The notes under the pieces: generated by a model
What the model was told of the DNA's origin: nothing
The model's database searches: none
What the model saw: only the letters and a program-made list of their open reading frames with translations
Made by a program: the position numbers and the translations under genes
NCBI GenBank assembly: GCA_964532595.1
Contig: CAZHIQ010000011.1
Coordinates: 26,251-90,250 of the forward strand
Direction: 5' to 3'
Source: Chryseosolibacter sp964532595
Lineage (GTDB): Bacteria; Bacteroidota; Bacteroidia; Cytophagales; Cyclobacteriaceae
Length of the DNA stretch: 64,000 bases
In this document: in pieces, positions 7,475-16,581 of the stretch
Layout: each line of letters starts with the position of its first letter
How positions within the stretch are numbered: position 1 is the first letter of the stretch

Positions 7475-9135
7475 TGCTAAGGCGTCTGACCATAAAGAAC
7501 TACGCGCTTATCCAAAGCCTGGAGATGGAGCCTTCGGGACACCTGAACGTGATTACAGGAGAAACCGGCGCCGGAAAGTCTATTATGCTCGGAGCAATCG
7601 GGCTTCTGCTGGGCAACCGGGCTGATACAAAGGTGTTGTGGGATGATCAGGAAAAGTGCATCATCGAAGGTACCTTCAACATCGACGCCTACGAGCTTAA
7701 ACCCCTGTTCGAAGAACTTGATCTCGACTATGCCAACGAGACCTTTATTCGCAGGGAAATCAGTCCCGGTGGAAAATCGCGGGCCTTTATCAATGACACG
7801 CCGGTGACCCTGGATGCCTTACGACGGGTAGGCGGGCGTCTGATGGATGTACACTCCCAACATGAAACACTGGAACTCGGCAACCAGTCTTTTCAGTTGC
7901 ATCTGATCGACAGTTATGCGGGCAATGCCAAGATCAAAGGTTCGTACGAACAAGCGTGGAAGAACTTCTCCGCGGCGCGGAAGAAATTTGAGAAACTGAG
8001 TGAGGAAGCTAACCAACTCGGAGAAGAAGCCGACTACGTAAATTTTCAGCTCGAAGAGCTCATAGAAGCCCGTTTGGAAGAAGACGAACTTGAAAAACTC
8101 GAACAGGAACTAAAAGTAGCCGAACACGCCGAGGAGATCAAAGTCCGGCTTCAGAGCACTTCTCAACTGCTGAACGAATCCGAGTTCTCGGTGTCCCGGG
8201 CTCTCGCAGAAGTAAAATCACATCTTCAGACAATTGCCTCCTGGTCGAAACAATACGAAGGTCTGCTGCAACGGCTCGAGACCGCACGGCTCGAAATTGA
8301 GGACCTCGGTGATGAGATCAGCCGTGAGGAAGATAGGGTCGAATTTGATCCGGAACGGGCAGAGTGGGTGAAACAACGCCTGAGCACCCTCTATCATCTG
8401 ATGACCAAGCATCGCGTTAATGATACCGCCGCACTGCTTCAGTTACAGGCTTCACTTTCCGAGAGAGCACAGCTCACGGGTAACGTCGATGGCGCCCTCG
8501 CGGACGCACAGGAAAAACTGAGAGAAGCGGAGAAAGTCTTATTGCAATCTGCCACGGAACTGCGCGCCACACGCCAGAAGGCCTTCGCTCCACTCCAGAA
8601 ACAAATCACCGCGCTCCTGAAAGAACTCGGCATCCCGAACGCCACACTGGATATCGAATTATCAGAAACCACACCCGGCCCAAGTGGTGCCGACCGCATC
8701 GATCTGCTTTTCAGCGCCAACAAAGGAGTGCCTCCTCGTCCCCTCGCACAGGTGGCGTCAGGTGGCGAGTTCTCCCGACTGATGTTTTGTGTAAAGTACG
8801 TGATGGCTGAAAAAACGGCGATACCTACCCTCGTCCTGGACGAAATCGACAACGGCATATCAGGAGAAATCGCTATCCGGCTCGGACAACTAATGAAGCT
8901 CATGGCGCGGAAGCACCAACTGATAACCATCAGCCACCTCCCGCAGATCGCGGCACAGGGAGACACTCACTACTTTGTTTACAAAGACAATACAGCTAAG
9001 AAAACAGTTAGTTCAATCCGCCTGCTTAGCGAAAGTGAACGGATCGAGGAAATTGCCAAAATGATCGGAGGAAATAATCCCTCGCGCATAGCCCTCGAAA
9101 ATGCACAGGAACTGCTGAGCGGAGCAGCTCAGTAA
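7474..9135 (+). CDS. recN: DNA repair protein RecN
   Basis: RecN is an SMC-like ATPase that acts early in double-strand-break repair, holding broken DNA ends together with RecA. 553 residues, the usual length. Walker A GETGAGKS is at residues 29-36. A long charged coiled-coil middle (about 160-360, rich in Glu/Lys, such as KLEQELKVAEHAEEIKVRLQ) follows. The ABC signature VASGGEFSRLMF precedes Walker B LVLDEIDNGISGEIA and the H-loop ITISHLPQIAAQG near residue 490. The start ATG overlaps the stop of the Sm-like gene (TAATG). It converges on recQ with five bases between the stops. Confidence 0.96.
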   Translation: MLRRLTIKNYALIQSLEMEPSGHLNVITGETGAGKSIMLGAIGLLLGNRADTKVLWDDQEKCIIEGTFNIDAYELKPLFEELDLDYANETFIRREISPGGKSRAFINDTPVTLDALRRVGGRLMDVHSQHETLELGNQSFQLHLIDSYAGNAKIKGSYEQAWKNFSAARKKFEKLSEEANQLGEEADYVNFQLEELIEARLEEDELEKLEQELKVAEHAEEIKVRLQSTSQLLNESEFSVSRALAEVKSHLQTIASWSKQYEGLLQRLETARLEIEDLGDEISREEDRVEFDPERAEWVKQRLSTLYHLMTKHRVNDTAALLQLQASLSERAQLTGNVDGALADAQEKLREAEKVLLQSATELRATRQKAFAPLQKQITALLKELGIPNATLDIELSETTPGPSGADRIDLLFSANKGVPPRPLAQVASGGEFSRLMFCVKYVMAEKTAIPTLVLDEIDNGISGEIAIRLGQLMKLMARKHQLITISHLPQIAAQGDTHYFVYKDNTAKKTVSSIRLLSESERIEEIAKMIGGNNPSRIALENAQELLSGAAQ

Positions 9136-9140
9136 GACCG

Positions 9141-11051
9141 CTAGCGCGATTTCTGCAACCTCGACGCGTCATCATAGACCAGAACCCCTTCGTCAACCAT
9201 CTCGCGCACTGCGTCGACAAACAATTCACTATCAGCGGGGTTAACAGCTTTTTCCAACTGGTCGATGGTGAGCGATTTTCCGTCTATGATCTTCAATATG
9301 ATCTCGCGTATCGTCTTAAAAGCACCTTGATTCTCACTACGTCGTTTTGAAATGCACACATCGCAAATTCCGCAGGTTACCTCTGTGTGTTCATTAAAAT
9401 AGTCCTGCATAACCTGCATGCGACAACGGAACGACTGGGTTGCATACTCAGTCATAGCGTTCATCTTGCCAAAAATGAGCTCTCTCCGCATCTCCAGCCG
9501 CTGAATGTCAAGCGGAAGGTGGTCTACATCCTGACGGGGAATAACAAAAGTAACCTGAGGTCGTTCATTTGAGGGCGTGTACACAAGTATTCGAAGCTCA
9601 TGCAGATGGTTCAACATCTCGACGACCACCGGTCGTGATACCTTGAGTCCTTTGGCAATCAACGCTTCATCTATCCGTGCAAAAGAGGAGAAAATCTCAC
9701 CGCCATACAGCCTTAGCAACGTCTTGATAATGGGATCAAAGCGGGCATTAGCGACCTGAAACTCATAAAGGCGCGTGCTGTCCACAAGCACCTGCACGGC
9801 CGACGGGTTAAAGAAACTCTCATTGAAATGAATCAAGCCCTCCTCTTCCAACTTTCGCAGACCATTAAATACTTCTACAGGAACAAGTCTGAAGCGATCG
9901 CAAAACTCGTGCATATCAAAATCGAAACTCTCCCCTTCGGCGCTTCCGACAGCAATCTGATAGTGGTTGGCCAGGCTTTGATAGAGCACCCGAAGGTACT
10001 CAACCGGAGGTTGCGACTGCTTTACTTTTGCCTCCAGGCTGGAAACGTCGGCTTCCTGATACAATACTGCCGCGTAAGCACGCAAACCATCGCGTCCGGC
10101 GCGTCCCGCCTCCTGATAATAAGATTCAAGGTTCTCAGGTAAATCCAGATGAACGACCAGTCGGACATCGGGCTTGTCAATACCCATTCCGAATGCATTG
10201 GTCGCCACCATGACCCTTGTCCGATTTTGAATCCAGTCGTCCTGCCTCCGCGTACGCTCTTCGAACGTCAAGCCTGCATGATAAAACGATGAGGGGCATT
10301 GATGCCGTTGCAACCAACCTGCGAGCTCTACGGTCGCTTTCCTGGAGCGAACATAAACGATAGCACTTCCGGGTACCTTGCGCAGAATATCCAGCAACTT
10401 TTCGCCTTTGTTATCGGTCTTGCGAACAACAAACGAAAGATTATCGCGAGCAAATGACTTCCGGAAGAATGCATAGCCTTCAGCGAATCGCAACTTCTCG
10501 GCAATATCCGTTTGCACTTGAGCCGTCGCGGATGCCGTGAGCGCTATTACCGGAACGTCGGGAACAAGATCGCGCAGGGTTGCTATTTGCAGGTAGGGCG
10601 GACGAAAGTCATAACCCCATTGGGAAATACAGTGGGCCTCATCAACGGCGATAAGGCCGACTTTCATCTGTTTGAACCGGGCGATGAAGAGTTCGGTCTG
10701 CAATCGTTCGGGCGACACGTAGAGAAACTTCGTATCCCCGTAGATCGCATTGTCGAGCAGGAGATCGATCGCGTCCCGCCTGAGCCCCGAATGGATGGCC
10801 ACAGCTGGAATGCCCCTCCGTCTGAGTTGTTCAACCTGATCCTTCATCAGGGCAATCAGAGGAGAAACAACAATGCAGATTCCATCGCGCAGCATCGCGG
10901 GTACCTGAAAGCATACCGATTTCCCTCCCCCTGTAGGAAGAAGGGCAAGGGTATCTTTTCCAGACACTACAGCGTTAATAATTTCTTCCTGCAGAGGTCG
11001 GAAGTGCTCGTACCCCCAATATTTCCTGAGAACGGATAATGGTGTCTCCAC
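9141..11051 (-). CDS. recQ: ATP-dependent DNA helicase RecQ (form without HRDC domain)
   Basis: A 3'-5' superfamily 2 helicase used in recombination and stalled-fork repair. 636 residues from GTG 11051; an in-frame stop lies six codons upstream and no ATG intervenes. Motif I LLPTGGGKS is at 37-45, followed by VVSPLIALMKDQV, the DEAH box plus aromatic loop VDEAHCISQWGYDFRP, motif III ALTASAT, and motif VI QEAGRAGRDGL. The zinc-binding cysteines CRMQVM...CGIC..C are present, then a winged helix. The C-terminus ends in a short helical domain, with no recognisable HRDC. It is convergent with recN, so two recombination genes face each other. Confidence 0.92.
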   Translation of the reverse strand: METPLSVLRKYWGYEHFRPLQEEIINAVVSGKDTLALLPTGGGKSVCFQVPAMLRDGICIVVSPLIALMKDQVEQLRRRGIPAVAIHSGLRRDAIDLLLDNAIYGDTKFLYVSPERLQTELFIARFKQMKVGLIAVDEAHCISQWGYDFRPPYLQIATLRDLVPDVPVIALTASATAQVQTDIAEKLRFAEGYAFFRKSFARDNLSFVVRKTDNKGEKLLDILRKVPGSAIVYVRSRKATVELAGWLQRHQCPSSFYHAGLTFEERTRRQDDWIQNRTRVMVATNAFGMGIDKPDVRLVVHLDLPENLESYYQEAGRAGRDGLRAYAAVLYQEADVSSLEAKVKQSQPPVEYLRVLYQSLANHYQIAVGSAEGESFDFDMHEFCDRFRLVPVEVFNGLRKLEEEGLIHFNESFFNPSAVQVLVDSTRLYEFQVANARFDPIIKTLLRLYGGEIFSSFARIDEALIAKGLKVSRPVVVEMLNHLHELRILVYTPSNERPQVTFVIPRQDVDHLPLDIQRLEMRRELIFGKMNAMTEYATQSFRCRMQVMQDYFNEHTEVTCGICDVCISKRRSENQGAFKTIREIILKIIDGKSLTIDQLEKAVNPADSELFVDAVREMVDEGVLVYDDASRLQKSR

Positions 11052-11149
11052 GCTATCTGCAATGACAATTCACCAAGTTACAAAGAAATATCCACCGTTG
11101 AAGGGACCCGACGCTCGCAGGGATCAGGTTTTCCTGATGAACATCCGCC

Positions 11150-11590
11150 CTAGTCTTTAAGGAGGACCGCATCAATCAGAATGAAATTGATGTGGTCTGG
11201 ATCATCGACATTGAGTCTGAGTTTTCCACGCACAGTAATCAGGTCGTCGACCCGGAATCGCTCCGGCCGGCCGGCGAAGTTTACTTCAGCAACCGACTCA
11301 GGTCCTCCGCCACCACAAAAGAAACACTGACTCATCGGATACTTCGAAACGATGATATAGTCATCACCTTCGGGAGCAAAGGGAACATAATAACCCGTCA
11401 GGGTGACCTCCTTTCCTTCCAACTGAAGCACTTCCTGAGGAAACTTCGGATAGAATATATACTCCCCCAACGATTCATCGAACTTTGGCTCAAACTGCGT
11501 CTTCGAGAATACGTGCCACATATCGCGCGTCTGCCCCAACGCAGTCATAAAGGTGAGGAAGAAGCAACTGGTCAAAAACAACCTTCGCAT
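11150..11590 (-). CDS. Small exported OB-like protein with CFFC motif (DUF3299-like), ABC-linked
   Basis: 146 residues with a signal peptide (MRRLFLTSCFFLTFMTALGQ). The mature part is beta-rich: EGKEVTLTGYYVPFAPEGDDYIIVSKYP, then the striking MSQCFFCGGGGPESVAEVNFAG, then DLITVRGKLRLNVDDPDHINFILIDA. This strand order and the Cys-rich turn after a VSKYP/LVP-like strand resemble DUF3299 proteins, small OB-type periplasmic proteins. It follows the ABC permease by 11 bases in one transcription unit. In Pseudomonas a DUF3299 gene closes a zinc-responsive ABC operon of similar composition; the C-x-x-C could bind metal or form a disulfide. Family call moderate, function inferred. Confidence 0.6.
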   Translation of the reverse strand: MRRLFLTSCFFLTFMTALGQTRDMWHVFSKTQFEPKFDESLGEYIFYPKFPQEVLQLEGKEVTLTGYYVPFAPEGDDYIIVSKYPMSQCFFCGGGGPESVAEVNFAGRPERFRVDDLITVRGKLRLNVDDPDHINFILIDAVLLKD

Positions 11591-11601
11591 AATTTCGTTT
11601 T

Positions 11602-12837
11602 TTATTGTCGGGAGAGTACCTGTGCTATATCAACCCGATAAGCCTGCCAGGCAGGAATCATCGCACATATCGACCCCAATAACAAACTTCCACCCAAAAG
11701 TATTCCTTCTTCGGGATAGAAGACGAGACCTGTGATACCCGACCGTGAGGCGGTTTCCATGAAAATTTCCATTGCCACAAGGACACTGTGTCCCCAAATC
11801 AACCCGATACTACAACCAAGCAAAGTGAGCAAAACCCCTTCAACAAGAAGCACGAGAAATACGCGCTTCCGCGACGCACCCATTGATCTCATTATGGCAA
11901 TGTCGAACCGGCGTTCTTTCAAAGAGTTGTACAAGGCTATGAAGATGCTCAACGCCGAGATAACAATAAGAACCACTGCAAACCCTTCGAGGATATCGGC
12001 ACCCACACCGATTATGGAAAAAAGGCGAGCAGTTTCAAATGCCGGCGATGCAGCCTGAAGCGAAGTCTGGGTATTGATAAGCCGCGGGAGTTGAAGCGCC
12101 CCCATGGCCGACCGGTATTGAACCAGCAGTCCTGTTATCTCATAGGTAGAGTCTGCGGCAGACACCGACGGAACAAGTCTCGACGGTGAATCGTTCGATA
12201 CCTCAACAGCAATGTAGAGATCATGCACGTGCCAGATACTTTCGACCGACGTAAGAATCAGGTTGTCGACTACGGTTTGTGTTGGCGCGAGTATTCCTTT
12301 TACAACGAATGGATGTGCATCATGCGAATGACCGTCACCAGACATTCCGTGACTACTGTTAAAAGTATCGCCGAGAGAAAGCTGTAACGCTCGGGCTACC
12401 GCTGACCCAAGGGTGACCTCCATGGGATTCTCCCACCACGTTCCGCTATTTAGCGTTCCGCCATAATGCTCGACGTAAGCACGCGTGGTCCCCACGATTC
12501 GATATCCCAGATAACTATCACCGAGGGCCATGGGAATCGCCTGCTTTACCAGCCGGTTGCGGGCTATACGTTCCGCTTCGTACAGCTTGATATTGCCTGT
12601 CGGGAAATCGATATGAAAGATGTTGCAAAGGATAAGTTGCATGGGACTTCCCTTCGCCCCTACTACCAAATCAATGCCCCTTGCATTGGTATCGATCCTA
12701 TCCCGAAGTTGGTGTCCAATCACAATGAGGATCGTTACGACGGCCGTTCCTAAACCCAGGAGAACAATATTCAACACCGTATTCAGCGGGCGAGCCCGGA
12801 GGTAGCGCCAGACCAGAAATAGCAGATTCATATTCAA
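11602..12837 (-). CDS. FtsX/MacB-type ABC transporter permease with His-rich extracytoplasmic loop
   Basis: 411 residues, four membrane segments in the MacB/LolC pattern: one near the N-terminus (LNIVLLGLGTAVVTILIVIG), then a large extracytoplasmic domain (about 40-280), then three (GFAVVLIVISALSIFIALY, VFLVLLVEGVLLTLLGCSIGLIWG and ILLGGSLLLGSICAMIPAW). FtsX motif: ERRFDIAIMRSMGASRKRVF. The periplasmic part holds a His cluster, HGMSGDGHSHDAHPF (about 160-175), and more His at IWHVHDLY. Such permeases move substrates within the envelope or act as mechanotransmitters rather than importing across the membrane. The His cluster suggests metal handling. The start overlaps the ATPase stop by 4 bases. 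Confidence 0.85.
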   Translation of the reverse strand: MNMNLLFLVWRYLRARPLNTVLNIVLLGLGTAVVTILIVIGHQLRDRIDTNARGIDLVVGAKGSPMQLILCNIFHIDFPTGNIKLYEAERIARNRLVKQAIPMALGDSYLGYRIVGTTRAYVEHYGGTLNSGTWWENPMEVTLGSAVARALQLSLGDTFNSSHGMSGDGHSHDAHPFVVKGILAPTQTVVDNLILTSVESIWHVHDLYIAVEVSNDSPSRLVPSVSAADSTYEITGLLVQYRSAMGALQLPRLINTQTSLQAASPAFETARLFSIIGVGADILEGFAVVLIVISALSIFIALYNSLKERRFDIAIMRSMGASRKRVFLVLLVEGVLLTLLGCSIGLIWGHSVLVAMEIFMETASRSGITGLVFYPEEGILLGGSLLLGSICAMIPAWQAYRVDIAQVLSRQ

Positions 12838-13469
12838 CCCTTCGTTACCGAAACTTGTTTCTCAATGAGTGACTTCAATCGCTGATCGTGGGTAGCGACA
12901 AGCAAAGTACTATTATTCCTACGCGACGCCTCGAGAAGCATCCCAATAACGCGGTCACAGTTCAGATCATCGAGCGCCGACGTGGGCTCATCCGCCAGGA
13001 TAACGGCGGGCTTGTTGACCAATGCGCGGGCGATAGCCACTCGCTGTGCCTGACCGTGACTGATGCGGTGTACCGGTTTATCGGCAAGTTCAAGAACACC
13101 CAATGCATCAAGCACCGCGTCGATACGATTTGAATCTTGCGTGTATCCTGCTAGCCACGGTGCCATCATGAGGTTCTGGCGTACCGTAAGAGAACTGATG
13201 AGGTGGTTACGTTGAAAAACGAAACCTATGTTTGCGGCGCGGAACTTGTCAAGCGCATCCGCCGGCAGCGTTGTCAGGTCCTGGCTGTTAACAATCACAC
13301 TCCCTGTCGATGCACGCATCAACCCACCGATCAGATGAAGTAACGTTGTCTTTCCGCTCCCGGAGTTTCCCAGTAACAGACAAGCTTCACCGCGTCCGAC
13401 AGAAAAGTCGGGAAAATCGAGATTATTCTCGCTACCGTAGCGAAAGCTCAAGTCTTTAACTTCGATCAT
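12834..13469 (-). CDS. ABC transporter ATP-binding protein (LolD/MacB-type)
   Basis: 211 residues. Walker A GNSGSGKTTL (about 34-43), Q-loop FVFQRNHLI, signature ISHGQAQRVAIARALV, Walker B AVILADEPTSALDD and H-loop LLVATHD are all intact. The signature is SHGQ, not the usual SGGQ, a substitution seen in some MacB-like ATPases. Upstream of the ATG on the minus strand is TTAGGAGGAC, a strong Shine-Dalgarno sequence, unusual for Bacteroidota, where such sites are weak. It overlaps the permease by 4 bases (ATGA), so the two form a complex. Confidence 0.92.
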   Translation of the reverse strand: MIEVKDLSFRYGSENNLDFPDFSVGRGEACLLLGNSGSGKTTLLHLIGGLMRASTGSVIVNSQDLTTLPADALDKFRAANIGFVFQRNHLISSLTVRQNLMMAPWLAGYTQDSNRIDAVLDALGVLELADKPVHRISHGQAQRVAIARALVNKPAVILADEPTSALDDLNCDRVIGMLLEASRRNNSTLLVATHDQRLKSLIEKQVSVTKG

Positions 13470-13521
13470 GTCCTCCTAAAAAGGTGAATATAGCAAAAAA
13501 CGTTGCGACCGACGGGATGTG

Positions 13522-14628
13522 TTACATAAAGAACTCGATCTCCACCCTGCGGTTGAGTCGGCGATCTTCTGCGGACGCCCCAGAAACCACGGGCATGGTT
13601 TCACCGTAACCACGCGTAACAATTCTGTTTACATCGATCCCTTGCGTCACCAGGTAGGCCGCGACGCTGCGCGCGCGTCGTAATGACAGTTCCATGTTAT
13701 AAGATGGATCTCCAACATCGTCCGTATGTCCCGATAACCTCAGCTTGAGACGTGGATTACGTCGCATATGTCGGACGACGTAATTGAGTTCACTGTACGA
13801 CCCAGGCAACAACTCATGACTATTGAAAGCAAACTGAATATTGTTTAGAACGTATGCCGTATTGAGGCGCGGTTCAGCGTCGGTCAGGACCGTCGGAGGC
13901 TCGGTCTTGTCTCCGTCTTGAAACAAGGGAAGCAGGCGCACATCATCGATATAGTAGTAGGCAGCATCGGCAAGCATCGGCTCCTGAGCAGGACGGAAGC
14001 GAATGTAATACCTCTTCGTTTCCGAGTCCTTATCGAAATTTCCAATAGTCAGAAACTGTTCCCCTCCGGCCGCGCGGAATTCCCCTACCGCTTCTTCCCA
14101 TGAACCGGTTTCCGGAGTAAGAGCCGAGTCTTTCACGAATGCAAGGGTCGGAGAAATCTTCAGCCTACCGTCTCCCGAGACAGTGGCGAGACTATCGGAA
14201 ACAAGTACTGCAATACGATCAATACTGTACTTCGAGTATGAGGAAAGCTTGTATCGAAATTCAATGCGATAGAGTGAATCGCGGACCAGCGGTTCCGTGA
14301 GTTTGCAGTGAAGGTACTCCCTGTATTCCTTTAGCGAAAGAAACGTGTAGATTCCTGCATATCCTCTCCCCTGATAGGCATCGGAGACTCCGGCCCAGTT
14401 ATAAGGGACAGCCGCCTCCCCCTCGCTACAGGCATTGAAATAATCGGGCGACCCGGATGTCAGAGCTCGCCACGACGGCAGTCGAAATTCAGTCGGGTTG
14501 CGACTAAAACTTCCGGGACAGGAAGTATACATTTCAAAGTCCCCGTTGGGTACCAGGTTCTGGCCAGAGGCACTATATGCCAACATCCCCAACAGCGTGA
14601 CCATTATCGCCGCACGAACTCCCGCCAA
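13522..14628 (-). CDS. OmpA-family protein with N-terminal carbohydrate-binding-like domain
   Basis: 368 residues. Signal peptide (VRAAIMVTLLGMLAYSASGQ), then a domain starting NLVPNGDFEMYTSCPG. This opening, with the WAGVSDAYQGRGYAGIYTF segment, is common in Bacteroidota surface proteins with a jelly-roll fold. The last ~110 residues are an OmpA-like peptidoglycan-binding domain: LNNIQFAFNSHELLPGSYSEL, then LSGHTDDVGDPSYNMELSLRRARSVAAYL, then GYGETMPV, then RRLNRRVEIEF, including the Asp and Arg that hold meso-DAP. It anchors the outer envelope to the cell wall. TTG at 14628 is the likely start, since it supplies the Arg before the hydrophobic core; ATG at 14604 is an alternative. Nine bases after the LysM gene. 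Confidence 0.85.
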   Translation of the reverse strand: MAGVRAAIMVTLLGMLAYSASGQNLVPNGDFEMYTSCPGSFSRNPTEFRLPSWRALTSGSPDYFNACSEGEAAVPYNWAGVSDAYQGRGYAGIYTFLSLKEYREYLHCKLTEPLVRDSLYRIEFRYKLSSYSKYSIDRIAVLVSDSLATVSGDGRLKISPTLAFVKDSALTPETGSWEEAVGEFRAAGGEQFLTIGNFDKDSETKRYYIRFRPAQEPMLADAAYYYIDDVRLLPLFQDGDKTEPPTVLTDAEPRLNTAYVLNNIQFAFNSHELLPGSYSELNYVVRHMRRNPRLKLRLSGHTDDVGDPSYNMELSLRRARSVAAYLVTQGIDVNRIVTRGYGETMPVVSGASAEDRRLNRRVEIEFFM

Positions 14629-14637
14629 CTCCGCGTG

Positions 14638-15753
14638 CTATTTGTAATACGTCACCTCAACACGAAACCGGGGATCGATCGCTCCAAGGCGGTCGTAAGC
14701 CGATTTCGAAATCCGAATAATAACTTTATCTGTCATCGAGGTGTCAGGGAGCTTACCCATCACACGAACGAATACCTCGCGGTTGTTCATCTCGTTACGA
14801 ACCTTAAGAATCGTCCCCATTGGCGCCGTGCGATGCAGCGCCAGGTACTTGCGATTGCCATCGGTCCCTTCGATCAGTTCGGCAAGTCCGGCCTCAACAA
14901 TTTCATCCCCGCTTTTCAGCGACTCTGAAATACGAATAGACTCAGCCGATTGCCCGGTTACCGGCGAAGGCACGTTGCGCTGAGGCTCGCTTGATTCCGC
15001 TGGCGGCGTCATAGCCACAACGGGAGCCTGCTCGGCCACAGTACTTTTCTCTTCTACCGGACGCGGAGACTCGACAGGAGATGCCGGCGCAGTAGTCTGT
15101 TGCGCCACTTCCGATCGTTCTGGTTGGGCGACATATAACGTTTGACCTACACGCAGCTCGTTCCCCTGCAGATTATTCCACTGACGAATTTCTTCAACAG
15201 TAACGCCGTACTGACGTGAGATGGCGTATAGCGTTTGTCCGCTTTCAACGGTGTGTACCCCCTTGCGAACCATTTGCACCGGTTGAGATTGAACTGGTTG
15301 GGATTGCACTGGCTGGGATTGCACTGGTGCAGCTCCGGTGCTCCTGATAATCAGCTCCTGACCGACAGAAATGGTATTATCCGAAAGGTTGTTCGCCCGA
15401 CGGATTTCGTCTGGCGACACGTTGTACTTTCTCGAAATAGCATACAGGGTTTCTCCCTGAACCACCTTGTGTACCCGTCCTGAGGATTGCCCTGCCGGAA
15501 GGCGTACGGGGCGCGGCGTCCACGGCACCCGAAGAATCTGGCCTATCTCAAGTCCGCTGCCAGCACTTGTGTTATGCTGAAGAATGGCGTCGACCGTAGT
15601 GCCATAGCGCCGGCTAATGCCAAAAAGCGTTTCCTTCTCTTCCACCCTGTGAATCACGAAGGTCTGGCCATTTATCGTTTCGATCCCCAGCGAATCGGTA
15701 GTCAGGGCAGGTTGATGAAAAGAAATGACAGCGAGAAACAGTAGTTTAATCAT
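14638..15753 (-). CDS. LysM protein (three LysM repeats) with C-terminal RlpA-like double-psi barrel
   Basis: 371 residues. After a signal peptide (MIKLLFLAVISFHQPALT) come three LysM modules, near 33-76 (HRVEEKETLFGISRRYGTTV), 91-135 (HKVVQGETLYAISRKYNVSP) and 168-208 (HTVESGQTLYAISRQYGVTV), which bind GlcNAc-containing peptidoglycan. A Pro/Ser/Glu linker follows. The C-terminal ~100 residues (ALHRTAPMGTILKVRNEMNN, then IIRISKSAYDRLGAID) resemble the double-psi beta-barrel of RlpA. The catalytic Asp of lytic RlpA is not evident, so a binding rather than cutting role is possible. Between modules 2 and 3 lies a perfect coding tandem repeat (QSQPV). The ATG overlaps the DUF4905 stop. Confidence 0.88.
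   Translation of the reverse strand: MIKLLFLAVISFHQPALTTDSLGIETINGQTFVIHRVEEKETLFGISRRYGTTVDAILQHNTSAGSGLEIGQILRVPWTPRPVRLPAGQSSGRVHKVVQGETLYAISRKYNVSPDEIRRANNLSDNTISVGQELIIRSTGAAPVQSQPVQSQPVQSQPVQMVRKGVHTVESGQTLYAISRQYGVTVEEIRQWNNLQGNELRVGQTLYVAQPERSEVAQQTTAPASPVESPRPVEEKSTVAEQAPVVAMTPPAESSEPQRNVPSPVTGQSAESIRISESLKSGDEIVEAGLAELIEGTDGNRKYLALHRTAPMGTILKVRNEMNNREVFVRVMGKLPDTSMTDKVIIRISKSAYDRLGAIDPRFRVEVTYYK
15281..15325 (-). repeat. Coding tandem repeat, three 15-bp units (QSQPV)
   Basis: Three consecutive 15-base units read on the plus strand as GGTTGAGATTGAACT, GGTTGGGATTGCACT and GGCTGGGATTGCACT. They encode repeats of Gln-Ser-Gln-Pro-Val in the linker between LysM modules 2 and 3. Units two and three differ at one base, so copy-number change by slippage would stay in frame and lengthen or shorten the linker. 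Confidence 0.85.
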
Positions 15754-16529
15754 AATATCGTATAAGCTCTAAGCTCTGTTTTGTCTTTTATGAACATGAG
15801 ATGACCTGAAAAGATGAAAAAAGTATCCAGAGCAACTCCCTTCAGGTTTTCACCCAATTTCTCCTGCAGCAAAAATTGACCTCCGTCATCGAATACCAAC
15901 AAATAGTTCGCCAATTCCGATTCCTGAACAAACGCGGAAATGATAATTAGTCCATTGTTTTCCAGGTACTCGATGCGCCGTAGTGGCGAAATACCCATCC
16001 GGGTCTGCAAAAAATTACCAACGGTGTTAAAATGGTCCGTTGCCTCCTCATAATGAAACGGTCGAATTACTGTAAAATTTTGTGAATCTGCCAAATGTGA
16101 TTCGGTGGAGCTGGTGAGATTTCCGGTGAACAGATCCAGCGCTACGAACTGGCCTGGATTTCGTGTATCCTGACCAATCACATACCGGGAAGTTGTTTCC
16201 GACAAGGCGAACCCATTTCTATACCAAAGCACTTTGTGCGCATTAACATCATAGGCGACAACGCTCTTCTTGTCGGGATTGTCTGTACCGGTGTACACGG
16301 TTAGCAACAGGACATCACCCGCTGCGCCACCTAAACTGACCCACCAGGGCTCGTCGAAAATCTTGTCTTCGACCAGCCACTTGCCTGATGTCACCTCAAC
16401 ACACGAGAACATCGCCGTCTTGTTTCCAGCATCACGTGTTTCGATAAACAACCGATCGCCGTTGGCGAGCATATTCCAAACAATCCCTGAAAAGGTGTGC
16501 GAAAAAGCGAGTGTGAGTGACGGTCCCAA
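15750..16529 (-). CDS. DUF4905 family protein
   Basis: 259 residues, likely TTG start at 16529 (an in-frame stop is four codons upstream; the next Met, at residue 20, would remove the conserved first strand). The sequence is a chain of short beta-strands with aromatic turns (FSGIVWNMLANGDRLFIETRD, MFSCVEVTSGKWLVEDKIFDEPWWVSL, VVAYDVNAHKVLWYRNGFAL, FLLQEKLGENLKGVALDTFFIF). It looks like a small beta-propeller and fits DUF4905, a family largely confined to Bacteroidota. There is no signal peptide, so it is probably cytosolic. It overlaps the LysM gene by 4 bases and heads the minus-strand run. Biochemical role unknown. Confidence 0.7.
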   Translation of the reverse strand: MGPSLTLAFSHTFSGIVWNMLANGDRLFIETRDAGNKTAMFSCVEVTSGKWLVEDKIFDEPWWVSLGGAAGDVLLLTVYTGTDNPDKKSVVAYDVNAHKVLWYRNGFALSETTSRYVIGQDTRNPGQFVALDLFTGNLTSSTESHLADSQNFTVIRPFHYEEATDHFNTVGNFLQTRMGISPLRRIEYLENNGLIIISAFVQESELANYLLVFDDGGQFLLQEKLGENLKGVALDTFFIFSGHLMFIKDKTELRAYTIL

Positions 16530-16581
16530 ATCTTTTTTTCAATAAGCCTGCGATTCACTACTTTTAGTGAATTCTAAAGGT

